Shown piece by piece: positions 1-11,677 of a DNA stretch of 60,000 nucleotides (position 1 is its first letter; every line of letters starts with the position of its first letter). A model generated the notes under the pieces. That model was not told the origin of the DNA and did no database searches. It saw only the letters and a program-made list of their open reading frames with translations. Position numbers and translations under genes: made by a program. The DNA is taken from the NCBI RefSeq assembly GCF_964355755.1, contig NC_092677.1, positions 12,052,601-12,112,600 of the forward strand, given 5' to 3'. The DNA comes from Antedon mediterranea. Lineage: Eukaryota > Echinodermata > Crinoidea > Comatulida > Antedonidae.

Positions 1-1110
1 CAGTAATTTTATAGAATTTGTCTTTATTGGTGTTATTTATGAAAACAAAGTTACGAAATAAATGGAAACTTTGATTTAGTTGAAAGCTTTAATTATGTTG
101 GTTGCTCAGGTTATTAATTTTGCATCCATATCATAAGGTTTTTTTTTGTTGTCTATTTTAATTTGCATGGCTATTTTATGAACCATCTTGCACTGGTTGT
201 TGTGGTTGAAACTTATAAGGAAGATTTTTTGGTGGTAAAGGGTATAATTCTATTCAAATACAAAAGGTTTGATAGTATAGCAATTATCTGCATTGTTTTC
301 TGACTCTTTTTTTATCTATTTTCCATAAAAAAATGATGGTTTCTTATACATTTTAATCTATTTCTGGTACTATAGTTATTAGTATATTTTATTAATTGAA
401 GACAGAGAGTGATATAGAGAGTGTTGTATTGAGCTTATGTCTCGTTTAGTTGCATCATAGTAGGAACCAAGCTTTACTGATGGTATTTAACAATAATAAA
501 TTGTCTATTATATTGGTGTCTCCTTCCAGGGTAACAGAAAATGCCACTTTCATTTTTCTTTCTTCTGAACTTGATTATTTCAAAACAAAAGAGTTTCAAT
601 TTGATTGTTATTTCCTTGTGTGACACCCTTTTATCACTTTTCAAATTGAAATACTTCGGAAATAAGAGATGTTTTGTACTCTTTTCCAAGAAAAGTGCAT
701 GTTTATCACGGTCGTTCAAGGTGTGTCTCAAAGGCAACTGGACTTCTAAATATTATTCTCATGTTGGTACATCACAGTAGCTAAATAGTATTTAAGCTCC
801 TGATAAAAACAAAGGAAGAAAATCCTGAATGCAAACAACATTATGTTTAATTCGTTAATGCTAAAATTCTCCAGACCCAAAGCGTTAAAGTCAAATTTCA
901 ATTACCTTACTTTATATCACAACTAAAATTTCAACCGATTCCGTAGATGATTTTAAACGGTTTCAAGTTGTGTATAGTAAAACCTCAGTAATTAAATGTC
1001 TACTGGATTCGTTCTGCTTTTACAAACTATTTAACTTGTTGTTTCTTCACAGCATTAGTGCCTTTAATTTATCTTGTTATAGTTTTTTTGACATTGAAAC
1101 CTTTTAACTA

Positions 1111-1903
1111 CCGTATTTTCCGGAGTATAGGTCGACCCCAAGTATAAGTCGACCCCCAACTTTGGCCTAGAATATCGTTGATTTTGGTATGACCTGAATA
1201 TAAGTCGACCCCCAAAATCGGCTAATAACACAACTTCGGACGGACGTAATGACGACGACTTCGCCGCCGTCTTCACCAGCCTATAATAAATGACAGCGAT
1301 GTAGCGTTACTTGCCATCAGCGATGTTTTTGCGCGTCACTCGAATAAATTAAAACAAGTTTTCCATTAGGAGGCTTATTATTGTACAGGCAAGTAGTTGT
1401 AAATCGCGTTATCTGTAAATGTAGAATTTATTTTATCAATAGACATGCGCAGTAATTGTAATTACGAACAAACAAACAAACTGCGCATGTGTATAGATGA
1501 AAATATCGCGCAATAACAAACATGCTGCATGGACATTCCGCCGACGTCTGTGGTGTGTGTTACGATGTTTTCGCGAGAGTGAATAAGAAGCATAAAGAAA
1601 ACTATTTATTCTTAATTATCTTAAAAGCGTAATATTAACATCAAAATGAGTAATTGTGATATATTAATATTTTATTGACCAGTACTTGTTGGAGTTGTAT
1701 TATTTTGTACAATGTAGGTATTAAATTGAAAACTTCTGTGAGTGATTGATGATAGGCCATTGTCTGACCTTGCTGGGCCTTGACAGCTGACGGCTTTTGA
1801 ACAATTTTTTTCAAAAATCGCATGGTCAGAGTATAAGTCGACCCCCAGATTTTGCAATTAAAATTTTCCCACAAAGTCTTGACCTATACTCCGGAAAATA
1901 CGG
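1111..1903. mobile_element. Non-autonomous DNA transposon with 23-bp terminal inverted repeats and TA target duplication
   Basis: Positions 1111-1133 and 1881-1903 are perfect 23-bp inverted repeats beginning CCGTATTTTCCGGAGTATAG. Each end is directly flanked by TA (1109-1110 and 1904-1905). The ends carry repeated copies of TATAAGTCGACCCC (near 1143, 1199 and 1833). The TA duplication suggests a Tc1/mariner/pogo-type mover. The interior has only short open frames with no recognisable transposase, so it is probably mobilised in trans. Confidence 0.85.
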
Positions 1904-2774
1904 TAGTTTCATATGAAAGATAATGGATGCTAAAAATATCCCAGGTTTATGAATAGAGGGCGCTAATTCTTATTTTAGATTTATAAATTCTGCTTAAAAA
2001 TATTGGTGTATCAACAGAGAACGCCAATTTATATTTAGGGACATTTGATATGAGTAAAATATATAATATATAATTTTATTATTATACAGTATAATATTGT
2101 TTTGTTCTCAATTTTTCTTATAGTTTAACAACACTGTAAGTAAAATGAGCTAACTATGGCATGAAGAGTATTGTAATCATTGATATGTTAATTTCTTTAT
2201 GAATTATATTTATTATTTATACATATATATCTCTTTGTGCATATTTTGATTATGATATGAATATATCTATATATTTTTTTTAATTTATCCCTTTTAAATG
2301 TTTATTTTTTAATTGTTTTTTTGTTGTTGTATTCATCCTTCTGCTAAGGGAGATCCAGAATTTTTATAAAATTACAACATTTCTAGTCTTATTTACAGTC
2401 AACACTATATTTTCTAACAAATTTACAGAATAACTAATTAAAACTGCCATTTCTGGGGTTGTTATAATTTATTTATCAGTATCATATAATTCAGACTGGT
2501 ACTCCCACAACCTGGGTTCAAATCTGAGTTCATGATTTGAGCCTAGAGACAAAAGCATCATTCTTGGAAATTTTGGACTTTGATGGTATTCTCGCCACTT
2601 AAAATATTAAAACCAAAATATAAATTGTGTTGTCTATGTTGACCATGTTGATTCATTTATAATGTAATGTTTATCATATAATGATAATACCTATCCCACT
2701 TTTAGTCCTTCACTGTTATTGATGATCTCTGTGAACCCCTTTCTAGTATGTATTATAGTGTACTGAATCTGTGT

Positions 2775-2815
2775 ATTACTTACTTGGCAAAGTAGAATTT
2801 TGCCAAGTAAGTAAT
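2775..2815. repeat. Perfect 17-bp stem hairpin
   Basis: Positions 2775-2791 and 2799-2815 are perfect inverted copies (ATTACTTACTTGGCAAA) around a 7-nt loop. It lies in an intron. It is too short for a typical pre-miRNA and may be a transposon remnant. Confidence 0.6.
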
Positions 2816-4860
2816 TGCTTTGTATGTTTGTTAGCACGATAGCGTCTACAATTTTCAAGTTATCATTTTTTATATACCTAAAGAACATGACTATTTAAAT
2901 TCAAGAAAATTGGTTGATTAAAAACTTGACAAATAAAAAAAAGAAAAATGTGTATTACTTTAACATGGCCCGAAATATCAACATGCACCCTCTGTGGCAG
3001 TATTTTGAAAAGTACTTCACTCAGTTTCTGAGTGCTTTCATTATGTTGTTGATGAGCACCTATTCTTCCTATAAATTTCTGCAATCTGTACTACATTTTA
3101 CCATTATCAGCCATAATTGATAATTATCAAACGTGTTATTAGTCATTCAACAGATATGTTGTATATTGTTACTAGGTTAAACATTAGCCTGCCCTCGTTT
3201 GTTGAGTTTGTTTACTTTAGTCTTCAATGTCTATTAACTTGTGGTCAGTATTAATACTTCTTTTGATTTATTGTTGAATTAAAATATTAGATGTTGTTTT
3301 GATACCACCTACACTAGATTTGTATACTCTACAACCATACCTCGTTTAGGGTGTAAACTCACCTTCCAATTGGACTTAATATGATAAATGCCAGTGGTCT
3401 AATAGTGCATATCATATTATACAGCAGATACAGATATATATTATCTGTTGTAATTGTAAAATATATATGAAAATTGTCTTCCTTTGTTTGTGAGGTAATA
3501 TAATATTAAAACACATTTGAAATACCTTAAAATACATTTAAAATACTTATAAAACAATACAATATATTGCGAGCATATGAGTTTTTATTGGAGCCAGTTT
3601 CTTGATATGTTTTTTAATTATTAATTTTTGTGTATGGGAGATATCTTGGGGGTTTATTGTGCAGATCACAAATTATATATTTTGTTTATGTTGAAGTGTA
3701 CATGTTTCATATTTAACCATGGAGGTATAATTTAATAACGTAAAAAGCACAAACAAAAACTATTCCTGCTTCAAAAATGGTATCTCCCAACAGTATTACT
3801 TGAGGGCAGCAGAGCAGAATAAAAATAAGTATAAGCACAGTACCTAATACTGTAATGACCAGCATGAAGGTAACATAATGCTCTAGACCATTAAAAATGC
3901 ACACTGTTCTGCATTAACTTCAACCTGTTGTTTCAGAACTTTTTTTCCTGTTGTTTTCATTTGTTTAATCATGGTTATGTTCTTCGGTAGTACAGATTTT
4001 TTTTTTATACTTTTTTAAAATTTTGAAAATTAGTTTTTCCTTTTTGGGTTCTCCCTAAAATATGTCCTATTGACTTTGTAATCAACCGTCTTGTTAAATG
4101 TCAGTGTCATTTATCCATCAATACAATTTTATTTTACATATATTTTATTATATACTATAACTCAAGTGTAGAGGTTAAATTTTGCACAATGCACTTGTTT
4201 ACCCTCATAAGCACATGCACAGACATTCTTACATTATGAAAACATTTTCTTTTTATACTTGGTAAGTATTGTAGAAAGAAATGATGATATTGGAGTAGGA
4301 GTATGCCGTGTACATTAATATTATATACCACTTTGTACAGATGTATACTCTACATATATAGTAAAGTTTGGCTAAATTGGTTACATACACTTGAATTTAT
4401 CTAGTTGTTGGGAGAGAGAACTACATAAGAAATTGTACACTCACTTTTCAAACCCAACTTTTTTTTTTAATGGAACAGGAATTTGTACACTAAAGTTACC
4501 AGATTTTTGGCACTAACAAACAAACTCATTAAATCCAACAAAATTTAGCCTAAACTTTTCTATATGTGTCATTTAGTATAATGTGTTTTTCTTGTAGTTT
4601 TACCTTAGAATGTATTTACCAAAAAAGCCCAACATTTTCACTTATGGCTCTGGTATAAATTCTGGTCCATATTCCTTACCAAGATTTTACCTGTGGCCTA
4701 CACAATGCCTTATTGAGCCTTAGTACAGAACTTATCCAGTTGCCTGAGGGCTTGCTTCATTTGCTGGACTGAAATGGTTAATTTCCTCAAAATCATACCA
4801 TCTTTACAAAAATCACGCTATTGCTCTTCTAATCACGAAAACCCCGCTTCTCTTTTTCAG

Positions 4861-4912
4861 AATTCATGCACCGAAGTGTGACATATGTGGCCAGCCTATA
4901 ACCCCGGTAGAG
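4861..4912 (+). CDS. jub: Jub exon encoding start of LIM3
   Basis: 52-nt exon between ttttcag and gtattt. One leftover base is followed by codons for IHAPKCDICGQPITPVE, giving the first two zinc-binding Cys of LIM3. It ends in phase 0. Confidence 0.88.
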
Positions 4913-7579
4913 GTATTTCCATTACTTTGCTTGCACCCTGTCTACTAACATGTACTCTGCCGTCTCTCTGTCGGCAATCTCATTCTCATTTCCATCCTCA
5001 TCGTCCACCAAAACATGGCACCAAAATGCACATAGGTTGGTAAGGAGTAATTAGAATAACACAGGTGGTATGTATGTAGTTTGTGTACAACACAGGTGGT
5101 ATGTATGTAGTCTGTGTACAACACAGGTGGTATGTATGCAGTCTGTGTACAACACAGGTGGTATGTATGTAGTCTGTGTACAACACAGGTGGTATGTATG
5201 TAGTCTGTGTACAACACAGGTGGTATGTATGTAGTTTGTATACAGTAGAACACTTTCCCATAGACAACATATATTTTGCTACGGCCAACCTCTTTCAGAG
5301 GACATATTTAGGGTCCTGATGGTTTCCTTTTTAATAGTGGTTCTACTGTATGACAGTTGATATTGTAGACTTATGGTTATGGTGCTTGTCTATCAATACC
5401 AGATTCTTGGGTTCAAATCCTACTTGGACCTTTACTTGTATCTGTTACTTAGCTATCAATTCCATAATTGTGGTTTTGAATCCAGTCTTATCCCATTTTT
5501 TGTTATCACAAAAAAATAGCACTCTGCACCAAAACACTTCACACCCAAGACAAGAAGAATAGCATCTTTTATGTGGGTTTATACTGTTAACAGATTGCCA
5601 CCTAATTGAACTATAACTTAAAGTTCTTTGAACTTATTTGCCCACCAGCCACACATCTTTCTTGTATATATATATATGTTTATTGTCACTTAATTATCAA
5701 TAAAAAACAAACAAACAAACAAACTTAATTTATTTGCAATCCTTGGCAATATTTAATTCATCAAAATATTAAAATTAAATTGTAATTTAGTTCTAAAACT
5801 AAGTAATTATCTTTTCATAATTTACTTTACTATTGTAACTAAACAATGTGTTACGTTGTTTGATTGATGTGAGTGGGGCCCAGTTTTCAATAATTTTACA
5901 GTCTTAATGGGACATAACCGTACTTTAATTTAGTTAAGTTCAGTTTTTGAAGGCAATAATGCAAAATTTCTAATGAATTTGCTAACCTGAAATTGCTTAT
6001 ATTCACACGAACATTTTTTTGAAACATTATTGGTGACGCCTTTTGATGACACAAAAAAACAAGCAAGATTATTTCTTTAATCATACTAGTTGAAAGTTTT
6101 TTTTATAGAATATTGTTATTATTTGCGGTTTACATAATTCAAAACATCACTTAAAAGAGCTTAAAGCTTCATGCGTTTGCCGTGTGCAAGATAGCTTGAT
6201 CTTATCTTTCTTAAAATTTATCATGTCATGCTGGGTTATTTTTTTTATTAAAAAATTATCAAATGTTTTCACATTTTGATTATGTTCAAGAGTCAAAGGT
6301 CTCACATAAATTGTTCAGGTCCAGCTTCCTTTTTTAATTGTAGAATACTGGTATGTATCTATAGATACACCTGAAAATCCTATTTTAGATTTGATTGTAA
6401 ATGTTTTTTATCTTTATTCTTTCTTAGGGAACAAATGAAACAGTACGAGTAGTGTCTATGAATAAAGATTTTCATGTTGATTGTTATAAATGTGAGGTAA
6501 GTGTCATCGTAGTTTGGTGGTTAATATGTTTGGCTTTACCAGTCTTAGGACCTGGTCCAAATCTTGGCCCAGTATATCAGGATTTTCCTAACTTTCATGC
6601 AAGACTTAGTTTAGAAAGCATGTATTGTTTCCCATCAGATTGGGCCATGCGCTATGAAGAATGATTATGAGAATGGTTCTATAAAAATAGAACGATTGTT
6701 AATACAAAATTAACAAAGATATAAAAAATAAATATATATATAAATATACAGTAGGCCTACTATGTAAGAAGGATAATTAAGGAATAATATCATATAGAGA
6801 GAAAGAGATGTTTTTTCAAAAGAGATTTAAAGGAGAAGAAATTGTAAGTGTTACGAATGCTTAAAGGTAGAGAATTAAAGAAAGAAGGAGCATTGAAACT
6901 AAAAGAAAGTTTAAAGATTTCAAGGTAAGGACGAGGGATAAGAAGATCTCCTAATGTGTTGGAAGTCAATGCATCAATTACATACTGATTTAAAGATTAA
7001 TAACTATGATTATTTTCTATTCAGGATTGCGGAATACAATTATCAGATGATGCTGAGCACCGATGTTACCCATTAGACAACCACCTGTATTGTTACACCT
7101 GCCATGTAAGCCACCTGGCAACATCCCCAACAGGTTCATCGCAACCATACTCACCACAGATGTCGCCCAGATCTGGTTATCAAGCATCACCTAAAAGGCG
7201 TCACCCGTCACAGAGCAGCCAACGATCGAATTCTCCACAATATGGAACCTTATCGCCAACCTCAGGAGTAGCGTCTCCAAGAACTATGTCACCTCAGAAT
7301 GCCGGTTTTAGCAGATCTGCATCAACACGTAGTGACTCGTTTCAAAATCAGCAACGTGGCAGTGGAACACAACCTTATCAGGAGGGGCGTCGATCTCCTC
7401 CACCGCCTTACTCACCGCATGACCCCCACCCTGGACAATACGACAATCCCCAATTGTCACGGTACGGTTCACAGGATCGTGGAATTTTTCCGTACCCGGC
7501 AGCACCGGGAGTAGCAGGAGCGAAACACCGGCAACCTACTGATCGTGCTTTAGAAAACTATGTGGTTACAGATTTATGA
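4861..7579 (+). CDS. jub: Ajuba/LIMD1/WTIP-family LIM protein, C-terminal part (three exons: 4861-4912, 6428-6496, 7025-7579)
   Basis: Joined exons encode a complete third LIM domain followed by a long tail. The domain starts APKCDICGQPI, continues PVEGTNETVRVVSM and CYKCEDCGIQL, and closes RCYPLDNHLYCYTCH. These phrases match LIM3 of the Ajuba/LIMD1/WTIP (Drosophila Jub) family better than zyxin/LPP/TRIP6. Family members are cytoplasmic/nuclear adaptors at adherens junctions that restrain LATS/Warts in Hippo signalling and take part in miRNA silencing and Snail repression. The tail after LIM3 is about 150 residues, rich in Ser, Pro, Arg and Gln, with SPPPPYSP (a PPxY WW-ligand) and a C-terminal VVTDL that fits a class I PDZ ligand. 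Vertebrate members usually stop soon after LIM3, so the tail is odd. The N-terminal pre-LIM region and LIM1-2 are outside the window. All splice sites are GT/AG and phases agree. Confidence 0.88.
5058..5243. repeat. 31-bp minisatellite, six copies
   Basis: Six head-to-tail 31-bp units begin at 5058, 5089, 5120, 5151, 5182 and 5213, each containing AACACAGGTGGTATGTATGT. They differ by single substitutions. They lie in the intron just after the first visible Jub exon. There are no spacers, so this is not a CRISPR array; the open frames through it reflect its periodicity. Confidence 0.95.
5365..5432 (+). mobile_element. tRNA-derived SINE head (degenerate)
   Basis: An A-box-like TTATGGTTATGGTGC is followed by a good pol III B box (GGGTTCAAATCC at 5409-5420), with tRNA-like spacing. 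The cloverleaf is not clean, so this is called a SINE relic, not a tRNA gene. Confidence 0.4.
6428..6496 (+). CDS. jub: Jub exon encoding middle of LIM3
   Basis: 69-nt, phase 0-0 exon between ttcttag and gtaagt. It encodes GTNETVRVVSM and then the His/Cys ligands of the first zinc finger (FHVDCYKCE). Confidence 0.9.
6506..6590 (+). mobile_element. Possible tRNA-derived SINE relic
   Basis: TAGTTTGGTGG (6510-6520) resembles an A box and TGGTCCAAATCTTGG (about 6552-6566) a decayed B box. The following A/G-rich sequence to about 7000 could be its body. It lies in the last Jub intron. Weak evidence. Confidence 0.3.
7025..7579 (+). CDS. jub: Jub last coding exon: end of LIM3 plus Ser/Pro-rich tail
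   Basis: Starts after tattcag. DCGIQLSDDAEHRCYPLDNH then LYCYTCH complete the second zinc finger. The open tail runs another 150 residues with many SP and RS dipeptides. The PPPPY codons are at 7397-7411, and the chain ends VVTDL then TGA (7577-7579). A donor-like GTAAGC at 7106, right after the last zinc ligand, could allow a tail-less form. Confidence 0.87.
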   Translation, partial: DCGIQLSDDAEHRCYPLDNHLYCYTCHVSHLATSPTGSSQPYSPQMSPRSGYQASPKRRHPSQSSQRSNSPQYGTLSPTSGVASPRTMSPQNAGFSRSASTRSDSFQNQQRGSGTQPYQEGRRSPPPPYSPHDPHPGQYDNPQLSRYGSQDRGIFPYPAAPGVAGAKHRQPTDRALENYVVTDL

Positions 7580-7760
7580 GATCAGCATCAGCGATTCTTT
7601 CAGCAAAGAAAAGTATTCAGGTTCTCCTGATAAATAGAATCATTTATTTAATGTACAAAAACACTTGTCCTTAAGTTTCTGTAAATTTTACAGTGTATAC
7701 GGTTATACTCGATTACTGCTATTGCCAGCATTGTCTGTAGGTTGTAAATTAAAAACGACA
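7580..7760 (+). other. Jub 3' UTR (approximate)
   Basis: No AATAAA follows the stop closely. The best candidate polyadenylation hexamer is ATTAAA at 7748-7753, so the mRNA end is set loosely at 7760. Confidence 0.4.
7748..7753 (+). terminator. Candidate polyadenylation signal ATTAAA
   Basis: The second-commonest poly(A) hexamer, about 170 nt after the Jub stop. The downstream sequence is T-rich. Confidence 0.35.
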
Positions 7761-8004
7761 ATGCCAATCATTTTTATAAACATATTTTATTTTAATCTTC
7801 CATTTTATTAGAAAAAAAAAAGATACATTTAAGGTGTAACTATTATATGAATAGAAATGTTTTGAATGAATTCAAAGCAAATTTTGTATATACATTGCAA
7901 CAAAAAAATTAACGAACATTCATCCCTTGTTAAACTCGTAAATGTACAATCTTCGTTATCCAGAGGAAGTTACTGTGTTTTGTCAGAAATACTTGAATTG
8001 TCTA

Positions 8005-8529
8005 TATTAGGGAGGTTTCGCAACCTTACGAATACGATAACGAAAACGGATACGTCATACATTTGTGAAACTTTTGAGCTGATCCCCATTTCATATTCGT
8101 AAAGCGTATTCGTGTTGACGAATATCACCAGTCATATTCGTAACTACAAAACGAGTATAGTTTTTGATCTATTTGCACATTTTGCATTTGAATCAGGAAT
8201 GATTCATGATGTATAATATAATTATAGATTTATTGAAAGTAATTTACTAAAGTAATTTACTAAAATGCCAAGTCAATTTTGATAAATAGCAGTTTTTAAA
8301 CTCCTCACTCGATTTGATGTTGATCACCGTTACGCTAGGCCTAGGCAGTCGAGCACCAAGCAACACGTACCTGCGCTTCGCTCAAATTTACCGCAGTCAT
8401 ATTTTGGACGCGCCTCAATATTTCGTTGCCATGCGAAACAGATTTTTACTGGCTTACGAAAATGAATACGTGTGCGTGACGTATCCGTTTTCGTTATCGT
8501 ATTCGTAAGATTGCGAAACCTCTCTAATA
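8005..8529. mobile_element. Inverted-repeat DNA element (MITE-like), 525 bp
   Basis: Positions 8005-8056 and 8478-8529 are 52-bp inverted repeats with two mismatches, containing GAGGTTTCGCAA and CGATAACGAAAACGGATACG. There is no coding capacity. The target duplication is ambiguous (TA or TTA-like), so no superfamily is assigned. Confidence 0.82.
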
Positions 8530-8625
8530 ATACTACAATAATTGTAGAGCCTCTATTAAAGGATACCATCATAACCCATTAATATGGATGTCGTCATAAA
8601 TGGTATTATCATTATGTATTCAACT

Positions 8626-8848
8626 AATAATATATACATAAATGTATTCTGAAATAGTTGTAATCATTTTTTCAAGCTTGCCCGTTTTGTGTATTGTCTT
8701 CCATTCTTGTGTAAGAGTTTTAAATCCCCTTAGCTACAAATAATATATACATAAATGTATTCTGAAATAGTTGTAATCATTTTTTCAAGCTTGCCCGTTT
8801 TATGTATTGTCTTCCATTCTCGTGTAAGAGTTTTAAATCCCCTTAGCT
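8626..8848. repeat. 113-bp tandem duplication
   Basis: The segment 8626-8735 (AATAATATATACATAAATG to CCCCTTAGCT) is repeated at 8739-8848 with only a couple of substitutions, so the duplication is recent. Confidence 0.93.
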
Positions 8849-10064
8849 GTAGAATTTAAAGAGTAAGTTTTCGTATTTCTCTACCAGCAAGAAGTCGCCT
8901 TGTAATCAACTTATTTTGCAATATATTATAGTATCATAATAATTTAGTGTTTTCAGGCTCTTGGTTTCCAATACACACAGTTTATGCTCTAGTGTTTCAA
9001 GACTCTTCTGGTACACCAGGCTAGACGGTGAAATTTGATTTACTTGCTGCAAAAAGAGCCAGTATTTGGTTAGTATGACTTTGCTAAGGTTAAGTACTTA
9101 AACATTTCCATGGAACTATAAACTATTATAAATCCATGAAATTCAAGCCAAGATGTTTTATACATATGTACGTATAACCTTTCGTCGTATGTGTATTCAC
9201 AATGAAGGTATTTTGATATTAGTTAACAGTTCTTTCTAGCAAGAATCTGAACAAAATAGTATATACTTATTTTGTATCAATACAAGTCGTATTGTTTCGT
9301 ACCTCTAAGAGTGTAAAATACAGTGCTGTTTAGTGATTCTAGTAAGAGACCAAAAGCATGCTAAATACCATCCGTCAATTTAATATTAATTGTTACGGTA
9401 TTGTATTACTGCATTAACCAATACTGTATGTACTAAGCGTTTAAAATTAATTTTAACGAAAGGCGTATTGTGGACACTGTCGCAAGTAAAGTTGTGCGTC
9501 TTAAATGGGGCGTATTTTCCGGTGCTTTGACGAAAACAATTTCGTTTCGGCACCAAGAAACGTGCCAAAATAAGATAGGTCAATTATAAAATATTACGTA
9601 ATAAAAAATAGACATACAAAATAACGGCCTAATCGTTTCAATTGGTCACTGACAAATAGACGCCCGCGTACAAACGGTGATATTATAGTAACCATTTTTG
9701 TACGCGCAGGCGCGCGTCGTAGTAATATGGTGTAAACTTTATTGCATTTCCTTGTAAATAGTTGTTTAGCTTCTTTCTCATAAAGGTGACTGTGTACATT
9801 GTGTTAGAATGTATCAATTCATTGTGTCGATAATGTCAGTGTACCGGCTAATCATTCGTGACAAGTTTTATGAGGAGTTTTATTATGCCACGTGATGGGA
9901 TGACCGTTTTGTTTATTAGTCAATTCTACCCGCCGAAAACCGACGATAAATAAATATTAATAACAATATAGGCTAGTTGTGTTTGTCTTTGCATTCATTA
10001 TATTCGTTTAGAAGTTGATATGCTTGCAGATGTTTGTACATAATAGCACGAGTAGTTTTTTCAA

Positions 10065-10222
10065 TAAGTTTGGTTCCCACTTAGACGCGACGACACCGAT
10101 ACGCGCAACGTAATTTGACCAATCACGATGAGGATAGGTCATCATCCAATCGCGTCGTGGTTGGCCAATTGTTTGTGGCGCGCTTACGCCATTGCGTTGC
10201 GAAAAATGTGGACGTACCAAAC
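10065..10222. mobile_element. MITE family 1 (TTGGTTCCCACT ends, TTTGACCAATCAC core)
   Basis: Left end AGTTTGGTTCCCACT and right end ACGTACCAAACT are imperfect inverted repeats. The interior carries TTTGACCAATCACGA and GGTTGGCCAATTG. It is related to the elements at 22168-22272, 31640-31784 and 51418-51545. Confidence 0.6.
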
Positions 10223-10883
10223 TCGGATAAGATAATATCACCAATGATGCTCATCCTTTTGTAAAAGAAAATACAGTGATGTTTGCAACATTTTGACCCA
10301 TCAAATTATTTATCCCCCTGGGGCTAATACCACCCCGTCCTGTCAAATGTTTATAGATAATTCGGCACTTCGGTAGAACATAACACATCAGATTATTGGT
10401 TAAGTACAACGAAAGGCCCACTATTAATAAATCGGTCAAGTGGACTCCTCGAAGTGTGTAAATAATATTATCTTTTGTGCGTATTATATGAGCAGTATGG
10501 TATATAATACAATACTACATGTTGATTGAATCAGTATGTTTATGTGTGATTTATTAACGGATTTAGTTTTTAACAACCTATATCGCGGTATTCTTGACCT
10601 TAAATGCCAGGTGCGGGCAAAAAATGTCTATTGATCATACATTTCAATAATTATCGATCTATAGTTTCGAGCTTGTTGAAAATAAGCACTTTCTTATGTG
10701 GGTGGGGTAGTTCAAAGTACACAGTAAAATCTCTATTCTTTTGTACACAAATGCAAATAGAGAGGCACTAAAAGAAGAAAAATAAACGGTGTGGTAAAAA
10801 TGTTATCAGATGACTAAATATAGGTAATATAATTTATATAATAATAAGTATCTAGTAATTTTATTTCATACTAATATAGCAAT

Positions 10884-11150
10884 ATTTTTTTTTTATTTTT
10901 TTTTTTATTATTCATATTTCATACAGAGAAAAAATAAAAAAAGGACAAAATAAACAAAAAGACGTGTCTTTCTATAACAAGCAGTAACAAGATTAATATT
11001 ACAATAAATTAATAAAGTCTACCCATTGTTTCTCAAAATCATTTGATTCTCCATTTTGCCTTGCAATATACCTTAACATCATTAAATAATTTCGTAAATA
11101 AATATTTAAAGCCTTAATACTTGGCAGAGTTTTACCAATTTTATTTCATG
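10884..11150 (-). pseudogene. 5'-truncated non-LTR retrotransposon (LINE) C-terminus and 3' tail
   Basis: On the minus strand, frame 11124 to 10999 reads ALNIYLRNYLMMLRYIARQ, then NDFEKQWVDFINLL and a stop. This resembles the C-terminal end of L1/Tx1-type ORF2 proteins. It is followed by about 100 nt of UTR and an A-rich tail (plus-strand T-run at 10884-10912). Upstream the frame breaks quickly. The clade is tentative. Confidence 0.5.
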
Positions 11151-11677
11151 CTATAGCAATAATTATCCATCGTATATCTACCATCTTTTTTCACCTTCTA
11201 GGGAGTCACCAGACACCTTATTACATTAGGTTAAAACTACCGTACCTAACTACTGAAAAAAAGTCTTCCTGGTTTTTATAGCAGAATTTTGCCACATTTT
11301 GTATTTGACCATTTTAAGGGAAATTCATGTTTTTTCGTCATGATTTATATTACAATTATTAGATTTATGTTCAATTAACCAGATATTATATTTAAAATTC
11401 ATGCCTGTACCTGAGCTTTAAAGCTTAGTAAATTAGTGTTTAGTAAATTCACGAAGACCGGGAAACAATTTTGATAATTGTAGGCCTAGATCCTGCAATG
11501 TTTGTACTCCTTTTGGTGTGGTTCAAACGGAACTGGGAACTTCCGATGTTCTTATTAGATTCACAATCATGTTACTAGATGCATTCATTTTGATGGTTAA
11601 ATCTGTATGTATTCGACAAAAAGTGTACTTTCGTCATACACATACTGATTTACTAAGAAGAAAAAGAAAAAAAAAAT

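Larger units (their letters stand above)
1..4860 (+). other. Intron / upstream non-coding sequence of the Jub gene
   Basis: No convincing exon was seen on either strand. LIM1 and LIM2, which must precede the LIM3 exons, were searched for by their Cys/His spacing and not found, so they lie upstream of the window. The stretch is AT-rich and contains the transposon at 1111-1903 and a short hairpin at 2775-2815. It ends in a pyrimidine-rich acceptor (tctctttttcag). Confidence 0.6.

Noticed and set aside
4945-5288. HTTCVVHRLHTYHLC repeat proteins and possible CRISPR
   Set aside because: A 31-bp minisatellite without spacers, located in a eukaryotic intron.
4861-7579. Assignment to zyxin/LPP/TRIP6
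   Set aside because: The TDL end resembles LPP, but the LIM3 wording (PVEGTNETVRVVSM, CGIQLSDD, RCYPLD) fits Ajuba/LIMD1/WTIP better.
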